From assembly GCF_010015475.1 (NCBI RefSeq), contig NZ_SSNI01000043.1:1-50048 (forward strand): DNA of 50,048 nt. Reading direction: 5' to 3'. Made by a program: the position numbers and the translations under genes. The notes under the pieces are model-generated. The model did not search any database, was not told the DNA's origin, and worked only from the letters and a program-made list of their open reading frames with translations. Shown here in pieces: positions 7,150 through 14,719 of the stretch. The stretch comes from Pontibacter pamirensis. GTDB lineage: Bacteria; Bacteroidota; Bacteroidia; Cytophagales; Hymenobacteraceae. Within the stretch, counting starts at the first letter, position 1, and each line of letters starts with the position of its first letter.

Positions 7150-7848
7150 ATGTTTAACAAAGACGAGTTCCGGAAATTTGCCGTAAAAGGCCAGGGCATG
7201 AGCGGCCTGGGCGTAGACCAATACATCAACCATGTGGAGGGCAGAGCCATGCATACTATCGAAAGCATGACACGCTCCGTGATTGAGGAACGCCCTACAA
7301 ACTTCCGTGAGATTGACGTATTCTCCCGTCTGATCATGGACCGCATTATTTTCCTCGGCACACAGGTAGATGACTTTATTGCCAACATCATCACAGCGCA
7401 GCTGCTTTTCTTAGAGTCGGCAGACGCAAAGAAAGACATCCTGCTGTATATCAACAGCCCGGGTGGTTCGGTGTATGCCGGCTTGGGTATATATGACACC
7501 ATGCAGTATGTGAACCCGGATGTGGCTACTATCTGCACAGGCCTGGCTGCCTCTATGGGAGCTGTGTTACTGGCAGGCGGTGCCGCCAACAAGCGTTCTG
7601 CCCTGCCGCATGCCCGTGTTATGATTCACCAGCCAATGGGTGGTGCCCAAGGCCAGGCTTCTGACATCGAGATTACAGCCCGCGAAATCATGAAGCTGAA
7701 GAAAGAGCTTTATGAGATTCTGGCATCCCACTCCGGTAAATCTTACCAGGAAGTGTATGACAACTCTGACCGCGACTACTGGATGAAAGCAGATGAAGCC
7801 AAGGAGTATGGATTGATTGACGAAGTATTGGTGCGCAAGAAAGCATAA
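7150..7848 (+). CDS. clpP: ATP-dependent Clp protease proteolytic subunit
   Basis: A 232-residue serine peptidase that forms the tetradecameric ClpP chamber, fed by ClpX (encoded next). The catalytic Ser is in GLAASMGAV (Ser135), the His in RVMIHQPMGG (His160), and the Asp in the DRDYWM segment near residue 211. The N-terminus is longer than the processed E. coli form, implying either self-processing of a propeptide or an extended entry pore. It starts at ATG 7150 and ends at a hairpin terminator. I see no consensus promoter in the 30 bp after the tig terminator. Confidence 0.97.
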   Translation: MFNKDEFRKFAVKGQGMSGLGVDQYINHVEGRAMHTIESMTRSVIEERPTNFREIDVFSRLIMDRIIFLGTQVDDFIANIITAQLLFLESADAKKDILLYINSPGGSVYAGLGIYDTMQYVNPDVATICTGLAASMGAVLLAGGAANKRSALPHARVMIHQPMGGAQGQASDIEITAREIMKLKKELYEILASHSGKSYQEVYDNSDRDYWMKADEAKEYGLIDEVLVRKKA

Positions 7849-7875
7849 GTACTATCCCAATTTAAAATTGAACAG

Positions 7876-7906
7876 AACCCACTTCGGATATCGGAGTGGG
7901 TTTTTC
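7876..7906 (+). terminator. Terminator after clpP
   Basis: The arms aacccact (7876-7883) and agtgggtt (7895-7902) enclose an interior that can extend the stem, followed by ttttcttttcc. It separates clpP from clpX, so the two Clp genes appear to be separate transcription units here. Confidence 0.8.
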
Positions 7907-8142
7907 TTTTCCTCTCTTGCCCTGTTTTATGCAGACTTTCCTGCACCTTTTCTTATTAAAATCTCATAATATTAAAATATTTATCAACATAAAAATGTGG
8001 AAACATATTACACTTAATTAATTAATAAACAGTTATTTATGTAATAATATAAAAATATGCATCTTGAAATCTATGAAGGTATTTTAATGCTTTCGTAACA
8101 TTTATGAAAAAAAAATTGTGCCCTTATAAATTTTCAATTTTG

Positions 8143-8150
8143 TACCTTTG
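8143..8150 (+). promoter_or_regulatory. clpX promoter -7 element in an A/T-rich region
   Basis: TACCTTTG at 8143-8150 is an exact -7 element. The nearest TTG (8116-8118) is 24 nt upstream, longer than usual, so the -33 element is uncertain. The start would be near 8157, some 44 nt before the preferred clpX ATG. The upstream stretch 7950-8140 is strikingly A/T-rich with no coding potential or clear repeat. Confidence 0.55.
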
Positions 8151-8200
8151 CTACAGGCCCTGACATTCAAGGCTGGATTAAAGTGAATCAACTGGTTCTT

Positions 8201-9424
8201 ATGGCAGAAATTACTTGCTCATTTTGCGGCAAAAACAAGAAAGATGTATCGGTGATGATATCTGGTATCAACGCGCACATTTGCGACCGTTGTATCGGAC
8301 AGGCACAGCAGATCCTGAACGAGGAAAATAAAATACGCGCCAACAGCCGTACTCCAAAGTTCAACCTGATGAAGCCGAAAGAAATGAAGGGATATCTTGA
8401 CCAGTTTGTTGTAGGGCAGGATGAGGCAAAGAAGGTGATGTCGGTGGCTGTGTACAACCATTACAAGCGCCTGATGCAACCTACCGAGAATCAGGATGTA
8501 GTCATTGAGAAATCGAACATCATTATGGTGGGCGAAACAGGCACAGGTAAAACCTACCTGGCGCGTATGATGGCCGGTATCCTGCAGGTGCCTTTCTGCA
8601 TTGCCGATGCTACCGTACTAACAGAAGCCGGTTATGTGGGCGAAGACGTAGAAAGCATCCTGACGCGCCTGCTGCAGGCTGCTGACTATAATGTAGAGTC
8701 TGCCGAGCGTGGCATTGTATATATAGATGAAATTGATAAGATTGCCCGCAAAAGTGATAACCCTTCTATTACACGCGATGTGAGCGGCGAGGGAGTACAG
8801 CAGGCACTGCTGAAACTGCTGGAAGGAACCTCTGTCAACGTGCCGCCACAGGGAGGCCGTAAGCACCCGGAGCAGAAAATGATCACCGTCAACACAGAGA
8901 ACATCCTGTTTATTTGCGGTGGCGCCTTTGTTGGCATCGACAGACTGATTAAAACTCGCCTTAACACCCGCCCTATCGGCTTCTCCAAATCGAAGCAAGA
9001 TGATGAAGAGGAAAGCGAAAACTTCCTGAAATACCTCACAGCACAGGACCTGAAAAGCTTTGGCCTGATACCAGAGCTCATTGGCCGCCTGCCGGTGCTG
9101 ACACACCTTGACCCATTAGACAAAGAAACCCTGCGCCTGATACTGATTGAGCCGAAGAACTCTATTGTGAAACAGTACAAGCGCCTGTTCGAGATGGAAG
9201 ACATCGTGCTTTCTTTTGATGAAAGTGCCCTGGAGTATATCGTAGAAAAAGCGGCAGAGTATAAGCTCGGAGCCCGTGGCTTGCGCTCCATCTGCGAAGG
9301 CATCATGACAGATGCCATGTTCGAACTGCCATCAGAAGAAGGCACAAAAGAACTTATGATTACAGGAAAATACGCCCGAGAGAAATTTGAGAAATCGAGC
9401 CTGAAACAACTCAAAGTCGCATAA
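8201..9424 (+). CDS. clpX: Clp protease ATP-binding subunit ClpX
   Basis: A hexameric AAA+ unfoldase that recognises tagged substrates and threads them into ClpP. The N-terminal zinc-binding domain has CSFC and CDRC (residues 5-8 and 30-33). It is followed by Walker A GETGTGKT, the pore loop GYVGED, Walker B IVYIDEIDKIA, the RKHPEQK segment and sensor-2 GARGLRSI. I prefer ATG 8201 (407 residues) over GTG 8183, because homologues start directly before the zinc finger and the GTG form adds only MNQLVL. The IGF-like ClpP docking loop appears as PIGFSKS. It stands alone after a terminator, with a 30-bp inverted repeat downstream. Confidence 0.96.
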   Translation: MAEITCSFCGKNKKDVSVMISGINAHICDRCIGQAQQILNEENKIRANSRTPKFNLMKPKEMKGYLDQFVVGQDEAKKVMSVAVYNHYKRLMQPTENQDVVIEKSNIIMVGETGTGKTYLARMMAGILQVPFCIADATVLTEAGYVGEDVESILTRLLQAADYNVESAERGIVYIDEIDKIARKSDNPSITRDVSGEGVQQALLKLLEGTSVNVPPQGGRKHPEQKMITVNTENILFICGGAFVGIDRLIKTRLNTRPIGFSKSKQDDEEESENFLKYLTAQDLKSFGLIPELIGRLPVLTHLDPLDKETLRLILIEPKNSIVKQYKRLFEMEDIVLSFDESALEYIVEKAAEYKLGARGLRSICEGIMTDAMFELPSEEGTKELMITGKYAREKFEKSSLKQLKVA

Positions 9425-9454
9425 GCCGGAAAGCTAGCAATTGCCTTCAGCGAT

Positions 9455-9524
9455 CGAACACAGTATATAAACGAGAAGAGGTAGCCTGTTATGACTACCT
9501 CTTCTCGTTTATATACTGTGTTCG
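9455..9524. repeat. 30-bp perfect inverted repeat with 10-nt loop
   Basis: 9455-9484 is the exact reverse complement of 9495-9524, with the loop cctgttatga. It lies 30 bp past the clpX stop and could end clpX transcription, but no T tract follows on either strand. The stem is much longer than those of the ordinary terminators in this window. Confidence 0.85.
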
Positions 9525-9570
9525 CTACTGTAAAAGCTGGAAAGGCTTAAATACATCATCAAATCTTTGC

Positions 9571-9699
9571 TCAGAAAAGCGGTTCTGGTCTGTCTGAGCT
9601 ACCATCCAAAAGGTTGTCATCAACGGAGGAAGCAGTGCCAATCAACAGGACAGCAATCACTATACCGGTAAGCCCTAAGGCAATCATGATAGATTTCAT
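9571..9699 (-). CDS. Small single-span membrane or secreted peptide
   Basis: A 42-codon ORF starting at ATG 9699. It begins MKSIMIALGL, continues with a hydrophobic run up to about residue 22, then has a short acidic polar tail (SSVDDNLLDGSSD) ending in PEPLF. This looks like an uncleaved signal anchor or a tiny secreted peptide, a common class in Bacteroidota. I do not recognise a family. It lies between the clpX inverted repeat and lpxB, on the lpxB strand but downstream of it. Support is the organised hydrophobic/polar layout only. Confidence 0.5.
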   Translation of the reverse strand: MKSIMIALGLTGIVIAVLLIGTASSVDDNLLDGSSDRPEPLF

Positions 9700-9841
9700 A
9701 GTTTTCGTATATGTGGTGGAACATTAGCAACCTATAAAGCTGCCTATATCCTATACGGTTCCCTACTGGTATCAAGTTGTATAAGCTCTTGCTGACTGGT
9801 ATGTATGAAGTCGTAATTGGGGATGTCTGACATCGGCTTAC

Positions 9842-10969
9842 TTACCCCGGCTGTTGCTCCGCCTGCAGGTACTTTACCATCAGTTGTGCTGCCCGTTCTG
9901 CTGTCCTGAAATTACCTATCTTCTGGCGCACCAGGATATACCCCTCTTCCTGTTTTCTGATGAAGTGTTTGTCGAAAAGCACGTTCTTGAGTTCGGCGAT
10001 GATTTTCTTTGGTGTAAAATCATCCTGAATCAGTTCGGTGACAACAGGCTTGTCTGCAATTAGGTTAACCAGCGAGATGTAGGGCACTTTAATCACCATT
10101 TTAGCGATAGAATAAGAAATTGCGCTGGTGCGGTAGCAAACTACCTGCGGCACGCCAAAAAGCGCCGTTTCCAAGGTAGCCGTACCCGATGTTACCAGTG
10201 CCGCCTGTGCATGCGCAAGCAAATCATAGGTCTGGTCGTAAATAACCTTAATGTTAGGATCTTTATTGTATTGCTCGTAGTAAGCCTTGGAAAAGTTGGA
10301 AACGCCTGCCACTACAAACTGGTAATCCCGGAAAGACGGCAGCACGCTCAGCATGACATGCAACATACCTTCTATTTCCTGTTTGCGGCTACCTGGTAGT
10401 ATGGCAATGATAGGTTTGTTGTTGTAAAGCCTGTTTCTGGTTCTGAAATCAGGTGTGCGCACATGATCTGTTACGGAGTCATTCACCGGGTTGCCTACAT
10501 AATCTACTTTATAGTCGAACCGGGCGTAAAAGTCTTCTTCAAAGGGCATGATCACGAACATGCGGTCCACCACTTTTTTGATTTTATGCACGCGGCCCTG
10601 GTTCCATGCCCAGATTTTGGGGGATATATAATAATACACCTTCAGTCCCCTTGCCCTGGCAAACTTGGCAATGCGCATGTTAAAGCCCGCGTAGTCCACC
10701 AGTATCACCACATCAGGTTGGTAAGCTTTTATGTCAGCTTTGCACTCATTCAGAAAGCCCAGGATCTTAGGCAAACTCTTCAGCACCTCTGCAAAGCCCA
10801 TAAAAGCCATTTCCTGATAGTGATGCACCAGGTCCATACCAGCCTGCTGCATCATATCGCCGCCCCAGCCTCTTATCTGCGCCTCCGGGTCTTGTTTCCG
10901 CAGTTGCTTGATGAGGTTGGATGCGTGTAAGTCACCGGAGCGCTCCCCGGCTATAATGTAATATTTCAT
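9842..10969 (-). CDS. lpxB: Lipid-A-disaccharide synthase
   Basis: A 375-residue GT19 glycosyltransferase. It joins UDP-2,3-diacylglucosamine and lipid X into the disaccharide precursor of lipid A at the inner membrane. Visible motifs: N-terminal AGERSGDLHAS; DYAGFNMRIAK and YYISPKIWAW in the first Rossmann domain; GNPVND; LPGSRKQEI; and TSGTATLETALFGVPQVV in the UDP-binding second domain. Length and motifs are complete. It is the last gene of the unit starting at the substrate-binding lipoprotein, 83 bp after the PTPS-like gene, and it may have its own promoter in that gap. surE, a frequent Bacteroidota neighbour, is absent. Confidence 0.96.
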   Translation of the reverse strand: MKYYIIAGERSGDLHASNLIKQLRKQDPEAQIRGWGGDMMQQAGMDLVHHYQEMAFMGFAEVLKSLPKILGFLNECKADIKAYQPDVVILVDYAGFNMRIAKFARARGLKVYYYISPKIWAWNQGRVHKIKKVVDRMFVIMPFEEDFYARFDYKVDYVGNPVNDSVTDHVRTPDFRTRNRLYNNKPIIAILPGSRKQEIEGMLHVMLSVLPSFRDYQFVVAGVSNFSKAYYEQYNKDPNIKVIYDQTYDLLAHAQAALVTSGTATLETALFGVPQVVCYRTSAISYSIAKMVIKVPYISLVNLIADKPVVTELIQDDFTPKKIIAELKNVLFDKHFIRKQEEGYILVRQKIGNFRTAERAAQLMVKYLQAEQQPG

Positions 10970-11052
10970 GCAGTTTGTTTCTGTTTAGGCTACCGTACAG
11001 GTACGGAAGGATAGCAGGCAGGTATGTATCATACCGCCGGCTTCAAACTCTT

Positions 11053-11475
11053 TTACTCGCCGAAATACTCTACGTAATTGCGCGGGGTTTCGTAAAGCTT
11101 CAGGCTGTGTAGCTGTGCATTTTTATCTGAGATATCGAGAATGCGGGGCTCCAGGATTTTCCAGAACTCCACGATCAGGTTCTCTGTGCTGGCAAGCTTA
11201 TCCTCCATAAAAGCCACATCGAGGTTCAGGTTCTTGTGATCCACCTTTTCGATGATGTGGGTACGGATGAGGGTGCTGAGTTTCTTAAGGTCAATTACAA
11301 AGCCTGTGTCCGGATCAGGTTTTCCTTTCACGGTCACGATTAACTCATAGTTATGCCCATGCCAGTTGGTATTTGCACATGGCCCGAAAACCTCCTTGTT
11401 CTTCGCCAGCGACCAGTTCGGGTTGTGCAGCTTGTGTGCTGCGTTGAAGTGCTCTAACCTGCTTACGTAAATCAT
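11053..11475 (-). CDS. 6-pyruvoyl-tetrahydropterin synthase/QueD family protein
   Basis: A 140-residue T-fold enzyme acting on dihydroneopterin triphosphate. The zinc-binding histidines are in FNAAHKL and WHGHNYEL; the catalytic Cys is in GPCANTNWHGHNY, and VDHKNLNLDV holds the catalytic Asp/His pair. The spacing C-x5-HGHNY is that of PTPS-type members rather than the shorter spacing of classical QueD. Automatic pipelines will probably call it 6-carboxytetrahydropterin synthase (queuosine pathway). Its ATG abuts the permease stop (TAG then ATG), so it is co-translated with the ABC permease; I cannot explain that functional link. No other queuosine or biopterin gene is in the window. Confidence 0.85.
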   Translation of the reverse strand: MIYVSRLEHFNAAHKLHNPNWSLAKNKEVFGPCANTNWHGHNYELIVTVKGKPDPDTGFVIDLKKLSTLIRTHIIEKVDHKNLNLDVAFMEDKLASTENLIVEFWKILEPRILDISDKNAQLHSLKLYETPRNYVEYFGE

Positions 11476-12483
11476 CTAACCTTTAAAATTGTAATTCTTT
11501 CTGAGTAGCAAATATACAAAGAAAGGAACACCAAAGAACGAAGTAATGATTCCAATCGGCAAACCTGCAGGCGGATAGAGCAAACGCGACAGCAAATCGC
11601 ATAGCAGCATGAAGAAGCCACCCACAAAAGCGCAGAAGAGCAGGTTTGAACGGCCGGTGGTTCCCATCAGCCCACGGGTAACATGCGGAATAATCAAACC
11701 TACAAAGCCGATAGGTCCGGAGGTAGCCACGGCAAAGCCTGTGACGACGGATACCGTAACTAAAATCACCCACCGCGTGCGCGCTACCTGCACCCCCAGC
11801 GCCTGCGCCCGCTCCTCCCCCAGCAACAGAATGTTCAGGTGCTTCTGGTAATTTATGAACAATAGCAAAGCCAGCAGCAGTGCCACGGCGGGATAAGGCA
11901 GCATCGCCCAACTGGCGCGCTCAAAACTCCCCATCGACCAGAAAATCACCGTTCTTAATTTACTTTCGGAATCAGACAGAAAAGTAAGCAAACCCACAAT
12001 GGAAGTCCCCAAGGCACTAATAGCAATACCCGCCAGCAGCAACTGCGACGGAATGAGCTGCCGTTTCCGGTAGCCCAGCATCACCACCACCAGCGTCACC
12101 AGAAAAGCACCTGCCAGCGCAAAAATGGGTGGCATATAAATACCTGCCAATGTTATCGGCACAAAACCGAAAAACACGATGATAGCTCCTAAAGACGCTC
12201 CGGAGGCAGTCCCTAATAAATAAGGATCGGCCAGGCCGTTGTTCACCATCGCCTGCATCAGGTAACCTGCCAAAGCAAGCGAAGCCCCCACCACCAATGC
12301 CAGAAGCAGGCGCGGCAGGCGCAGATGGACCAGCACAAAATGCGTAGTGTCATTGGGATTGTAATGCAGCAAGGCCTCAGTTAAGATACCTAAATCAGAC
12401 TCAAAGGAACCTACCTGCAGCCCCAGCACCAAAACTACCAGAATCAAAAAGAAGGCAATGAGAAAGTACAGCGCCCTGCTCAT
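11476..12483 (-). CDS. FecCD-family ABC transporter permease
   Basis: A 335-residue inner-membrane permease of the BtuC/FecCD type, with about ten hydrophobic segments. Recognisable segments are LRLPRLLLALVVGASLALAG near residue 60, the GTASGASLGAI region, ATSGPIGFVGLIIPHVTR (the coupling-helix signature of the family) and GLPIGIITSFFGVPFF at the C-terminus. It forms a channel for iron-chelate or cobalamin uptake with the lipoprotein encoded directly upstream, whose stop it overlaps (ATGA). No ATP-binding subunit is encoded nearby, so the ATPase must be supplied in trans. The substrate cannot be decided from sequence. Confidence 0.92.
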   Translation of the reverse strand: MSRALYFLIAFFLILVVLVLGLQVGSFESDLGILTEALLHYNPNDTTHFVLVHLRLPRLLLALVVGASLALAGYLMQAMVNNGLADPYLLGTASGASLGAIIVFFGFVPITLAGIYMPPIFALAGAFLVTLVVVMLGYRKRQLIPSQLLLAGIAISALGTSIVGLLTFLSDSESKLRTVIFWSMGSFERASWAMLPYPAVALLLALLLFINYQKHLNILLLGEERAQALGVQVARTRWVILVTVSVVTGFAVATSGPIGFVGLIIPHVTRGLMGTTGRSNLLFCAFVGGFFMLLCDLLSRLLYPPAGLPIGIITSFFGVPFFVYLLLRKNYNFKG

Positions 12484-13418
12484 GGATATAGAAACCCCTC
12501 CAGTTCGCGTATCGATTCAACCACGCGCGGGGACGGCCGGGCCATCAAATTAGTTGTCGGGGCGTAAAGCCGCCTGTTCTGATAGGCATTTGTTTTGCGA
12601 AGTTCCGGGTATATGCCGAAGAAGCTCTCCTCCAATTCCTGCGGTGTTCCGCCCAGCACCACATCCGGGTTGCTTTTGAGAATATACTCTCTTGTCAGCG
12701 GCTCGTAGGTTTCCTCCACTACATTTTCAGCACCTAAAATGCGCAGTTTATCTGTGATAGCGGTGCTGTGGCCATACACGTAAATCGGGTCGTAACCTGC
12801 CAGGCCCAGCACACGCAGGGGCTGTGCCTGGTTCTGATGGCGTGCTCTTATCTGCGCCACTTCCTCCCGCAGCGAATCAGCGAGATGTTCTGCCTGCTCC
12901 TCTCTGCCCATCATCTGGCCTATGTCCTCCAGCGCAGTAAAAATATCCTCTACCGTTTCGTAGCGCTGATAATAAACCGGTATGCCCAGTTCCTCCAGCC
13001 GTGCCGCCACATCCGGGGGCGTAATGCCCTCCACAGTAAAAATGAGATCCGGCTTCAGGCGCAGCACCTGCTCATAATCCACCGGATAGTTGTTCACGAC
13101 TGGCTTTGTAAGCGCGGCTGCAGGATAATCATCATTTTGGGTGCGGCCAACAATGGTACTGGTATCGAGCACAGCAAACAGCATCTCCGTCATAGACGTG
13201 GCCAGTGCCATGACGCGTTTTGGCTGTCCATTCAGCCTAACCTCACGCCCCAGGTCGTCTTCCAGCACCAGTTGCTTTTGCGTTTCTTGCTCTGGTTGGT
13301 TACAGGCTGGCAGCGCCAGTAGCAGGCAAAGGCACAGCAGCCATTCAAATTTATAATGCAAGCTTCCGTTTTGCTTCTGTTTCAAACTCCTGATTTTGAT
13401 TATGCCGCCTGTATACAT
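12480..13418 (-). CDS. ABC transporter substrate-binding lipoprotein (BtuF/FhuD type)
   Basis: The lipoprotein signal ends in LALPAC, with acylation expected at that Cys (about residue 39), followed by a class III periplasmic binding fold: DDLGREVRLNGQPKRVMALA, a long central helix, and the second lobe starting near LGLAGYDPIYVYG. ILKSNPDVVLGG and TNAYQNRRLYAP are typical for siderophore/B12 binders. I choose ATG 13418 (312 residues) over TTG 13421; a further TTG in the Lys-rich stretch before KQKQNG would give a more typical signal-peptide length. It begins the unit containing the permease, the PTPS-like gene and lpxB. hldD diverges 62 bp upstream. Confidence 0.9.
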   Translation of the reverse strand: MYTGGIIKIRSLKQKQNGSLHYKFEWLLCLCLLLALPACNQPEQETQKQLVLEDDLGREVRLNGQPKRVMALATSMTEMLFAVLDTSTIVGRTQNDDYPAAALTKPVVNNYPVDYEQVLRLKPDLIFTVEGITPPDVAARLEELGIPVYYQRYETVEDIFTALEDIGQMMGREEQAEHLADSLREEVAQIRARHQNQAQPLRVLGLAGYDPIYVYGHSTAITDKLRILGAENVVEETYEPLTREYILKSNPDVVLGGTPQELEESFFGIYPELRKTNAYQNRRLYAPTTNLMARPSPRVVESIRELEGFLYP

Positions 13419-13483
13419 CAAGTTGGCTCCATTTATTTTCGTAAATTTAACCGAAATTTCGTTAGAGGTTTAAAAACTGAAAT

Positions 13484-14449
13484 ATGATCGTAGTAACCGG
13501 CGCCGCAGGCTTTATTGCCAGCTGCCTTGTCAGCAGGCTGAACCAGGCTAATTTTAACCATATCGTAGTGGTAGACAATTTTTCTGTCTCCAAAAAAGAG
13601 CGAAACCTCCAGGGCAAAAAGATAAAAGAGTTCGTAGACCGCGACGGCTTTTTTGAATGGCTGGACGAAAACTACGAAGAGGTAGAGTTCATTTTCCACC
13701 TGGGTGCCCGCACCGATACAACAGAGTTCAACAAAGATGTGTTTGACCTCCTGAACCTGGACTACTCCAAAAAAGTATGGAATGCCTGCTGCGAATACCA
13801 GATTCCGCTGGTGTATGCTTCTTCTGCAGCCACCTACGGAGCCGGCGCCTTGGGTTACGACGACGATGAGTCGATTATTCCTTTGCTGAAGCCACTGAAC
13901 CCTTACGGCGAATCGAAGAACGACTTTGATATATGGGCCCTGGAGCAAACAGCGAAGCCTTTCTTCTGGGCTGGCCTCAAGTTCTTTAATGTGTATGGTC
14001 CGAACGAGTACCACAAAGAAAGAATGGCCTCTGTCATTTACCATGCTTATAATCAGATTAGGGAGAAAGAGAGACTTGCGCTGTTCCGCTCACACAACCC
14101 AAATTATGCTGACGGTGAGCAGATGCGGGACTTTATATATGTGAAGGATGTGGTGGATGTATGCCTGTTCCTGATGCACCACCGCAAGAACTCCGGCATC
14201 TACAACCTCGGTTCCGGCAAGGCTCGCACGTTTATGTCACTGGCCCTGAACACCTTCGACGCCATGGGCGCAGAGGTAAACATTGATTTCATGGACACGC
14301 CGGAAAACATCCGCGATAATTACCAGTACTTCACGGAGGCCAACATGAGCAAACTACGCTCTATTGGGTATGATAAGTCTTTTTATACCCTGGAAGAGGG
14401 CGTGAAGGATTACGTGCAGCACTACCTGATTCCTGGAAAGTTTTACTAG
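13484..14449 (+). CDS. hldD: ADP-L-glycero-D-manno-heptose 6-epimerase
   Basis: A 321-residue short-chain dehydrogenase/reductase that epimerises ADP-D-glycero-D-manno-heptose to the L form used in the lipopolysaccharide inner core. The N-terminal NADP-binding loop is VTGAAGFIASCL (GxxGxxA rather than the commoner GxxGxxG ending). YASSAATYG supplies the catalytic Ser region and NPYGESK the Tyr-xxx-Lys pair, with FFNVYGPNEYHK typical of HldD. The start is ATG 13484 with no Shine-Dalgarno. It is monocistronic, ending at a terminator. With lpxB 2.5 kb away it makes a small lipopolysaccharide neighbourhood, although on opposite strands. Confidence 0.95.
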   Translation: MIVVTGAAGFIASCLVSRLNQANFNHIVVVDNFSVSKKERNLQGKKIKEFVDRDGFFEWLDENYEEVEFIFHLGARTDTTEFNKDVFDLLNLDYSKKVWNACCEYQIPLVYASSAATYGAGALGYDDDESIIPLLKPLNPYGESKNDFDIWALEQTAKPFFWAGLKFFNVYGPNEYHKERMASVIYHAYNQIREKERLALFRSHNPNYADGEQMRDFIYVKDVVDVCLFLMHHRKNSGIYNLGSGKARTFMSLALNTFDAMGAEVNIDFMDTPENIRDNYQYFTEANMSKLRSIGYDKSFYTLEEGVKDYVQHYLIPGKFY

Positions 14450-14509
14450 AATTAAGAATTATAAATGCTAAATTATAAATGTGCTTTATAATTTAGCTGC
14501 TTATACATA

Positions 14510-14546
14510 AAGCCCACTCGCATTGCGTAAGTGGGCTTAGTTTTTT
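14510..14546 (+). terminator. Terminator after hldD
   Basis: aagcccact (14510-14518) pairs with agtgggctt (14530-14538), an inner cgc/gcg can extend the stem, and a run of six T follows. From here to 14719 I see no gene. Confidence 0.85.
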
Positions 14547-14719
14547 ACTGCGGGTATAGGCTGAACAGCAGAAGATGAAGCCCTTTGCCGCTGCTGATGT
14601 TCTCACAAACAGCACAGCACGATAACAGCGGCTAATAGATTATCGGTGAAAACACTAACAATGGCATGAAATGGCGGAATGGCATGATAGCGTAGACGCC
14701 GGGGGAAAGCTTGATTAAT

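Noticed and set aside
8686..9414. A 242-codon minus-strand ORF within clpX
   Set aside because: Serine/arginine-rich product typical of the antisense frame of a conserved gene; clpX is certain.
13433..14044. A 203-codon minus-strand ORF within hldD
   Set aside because: Antisense shadow of a conserved SDR enzyme; no family features.
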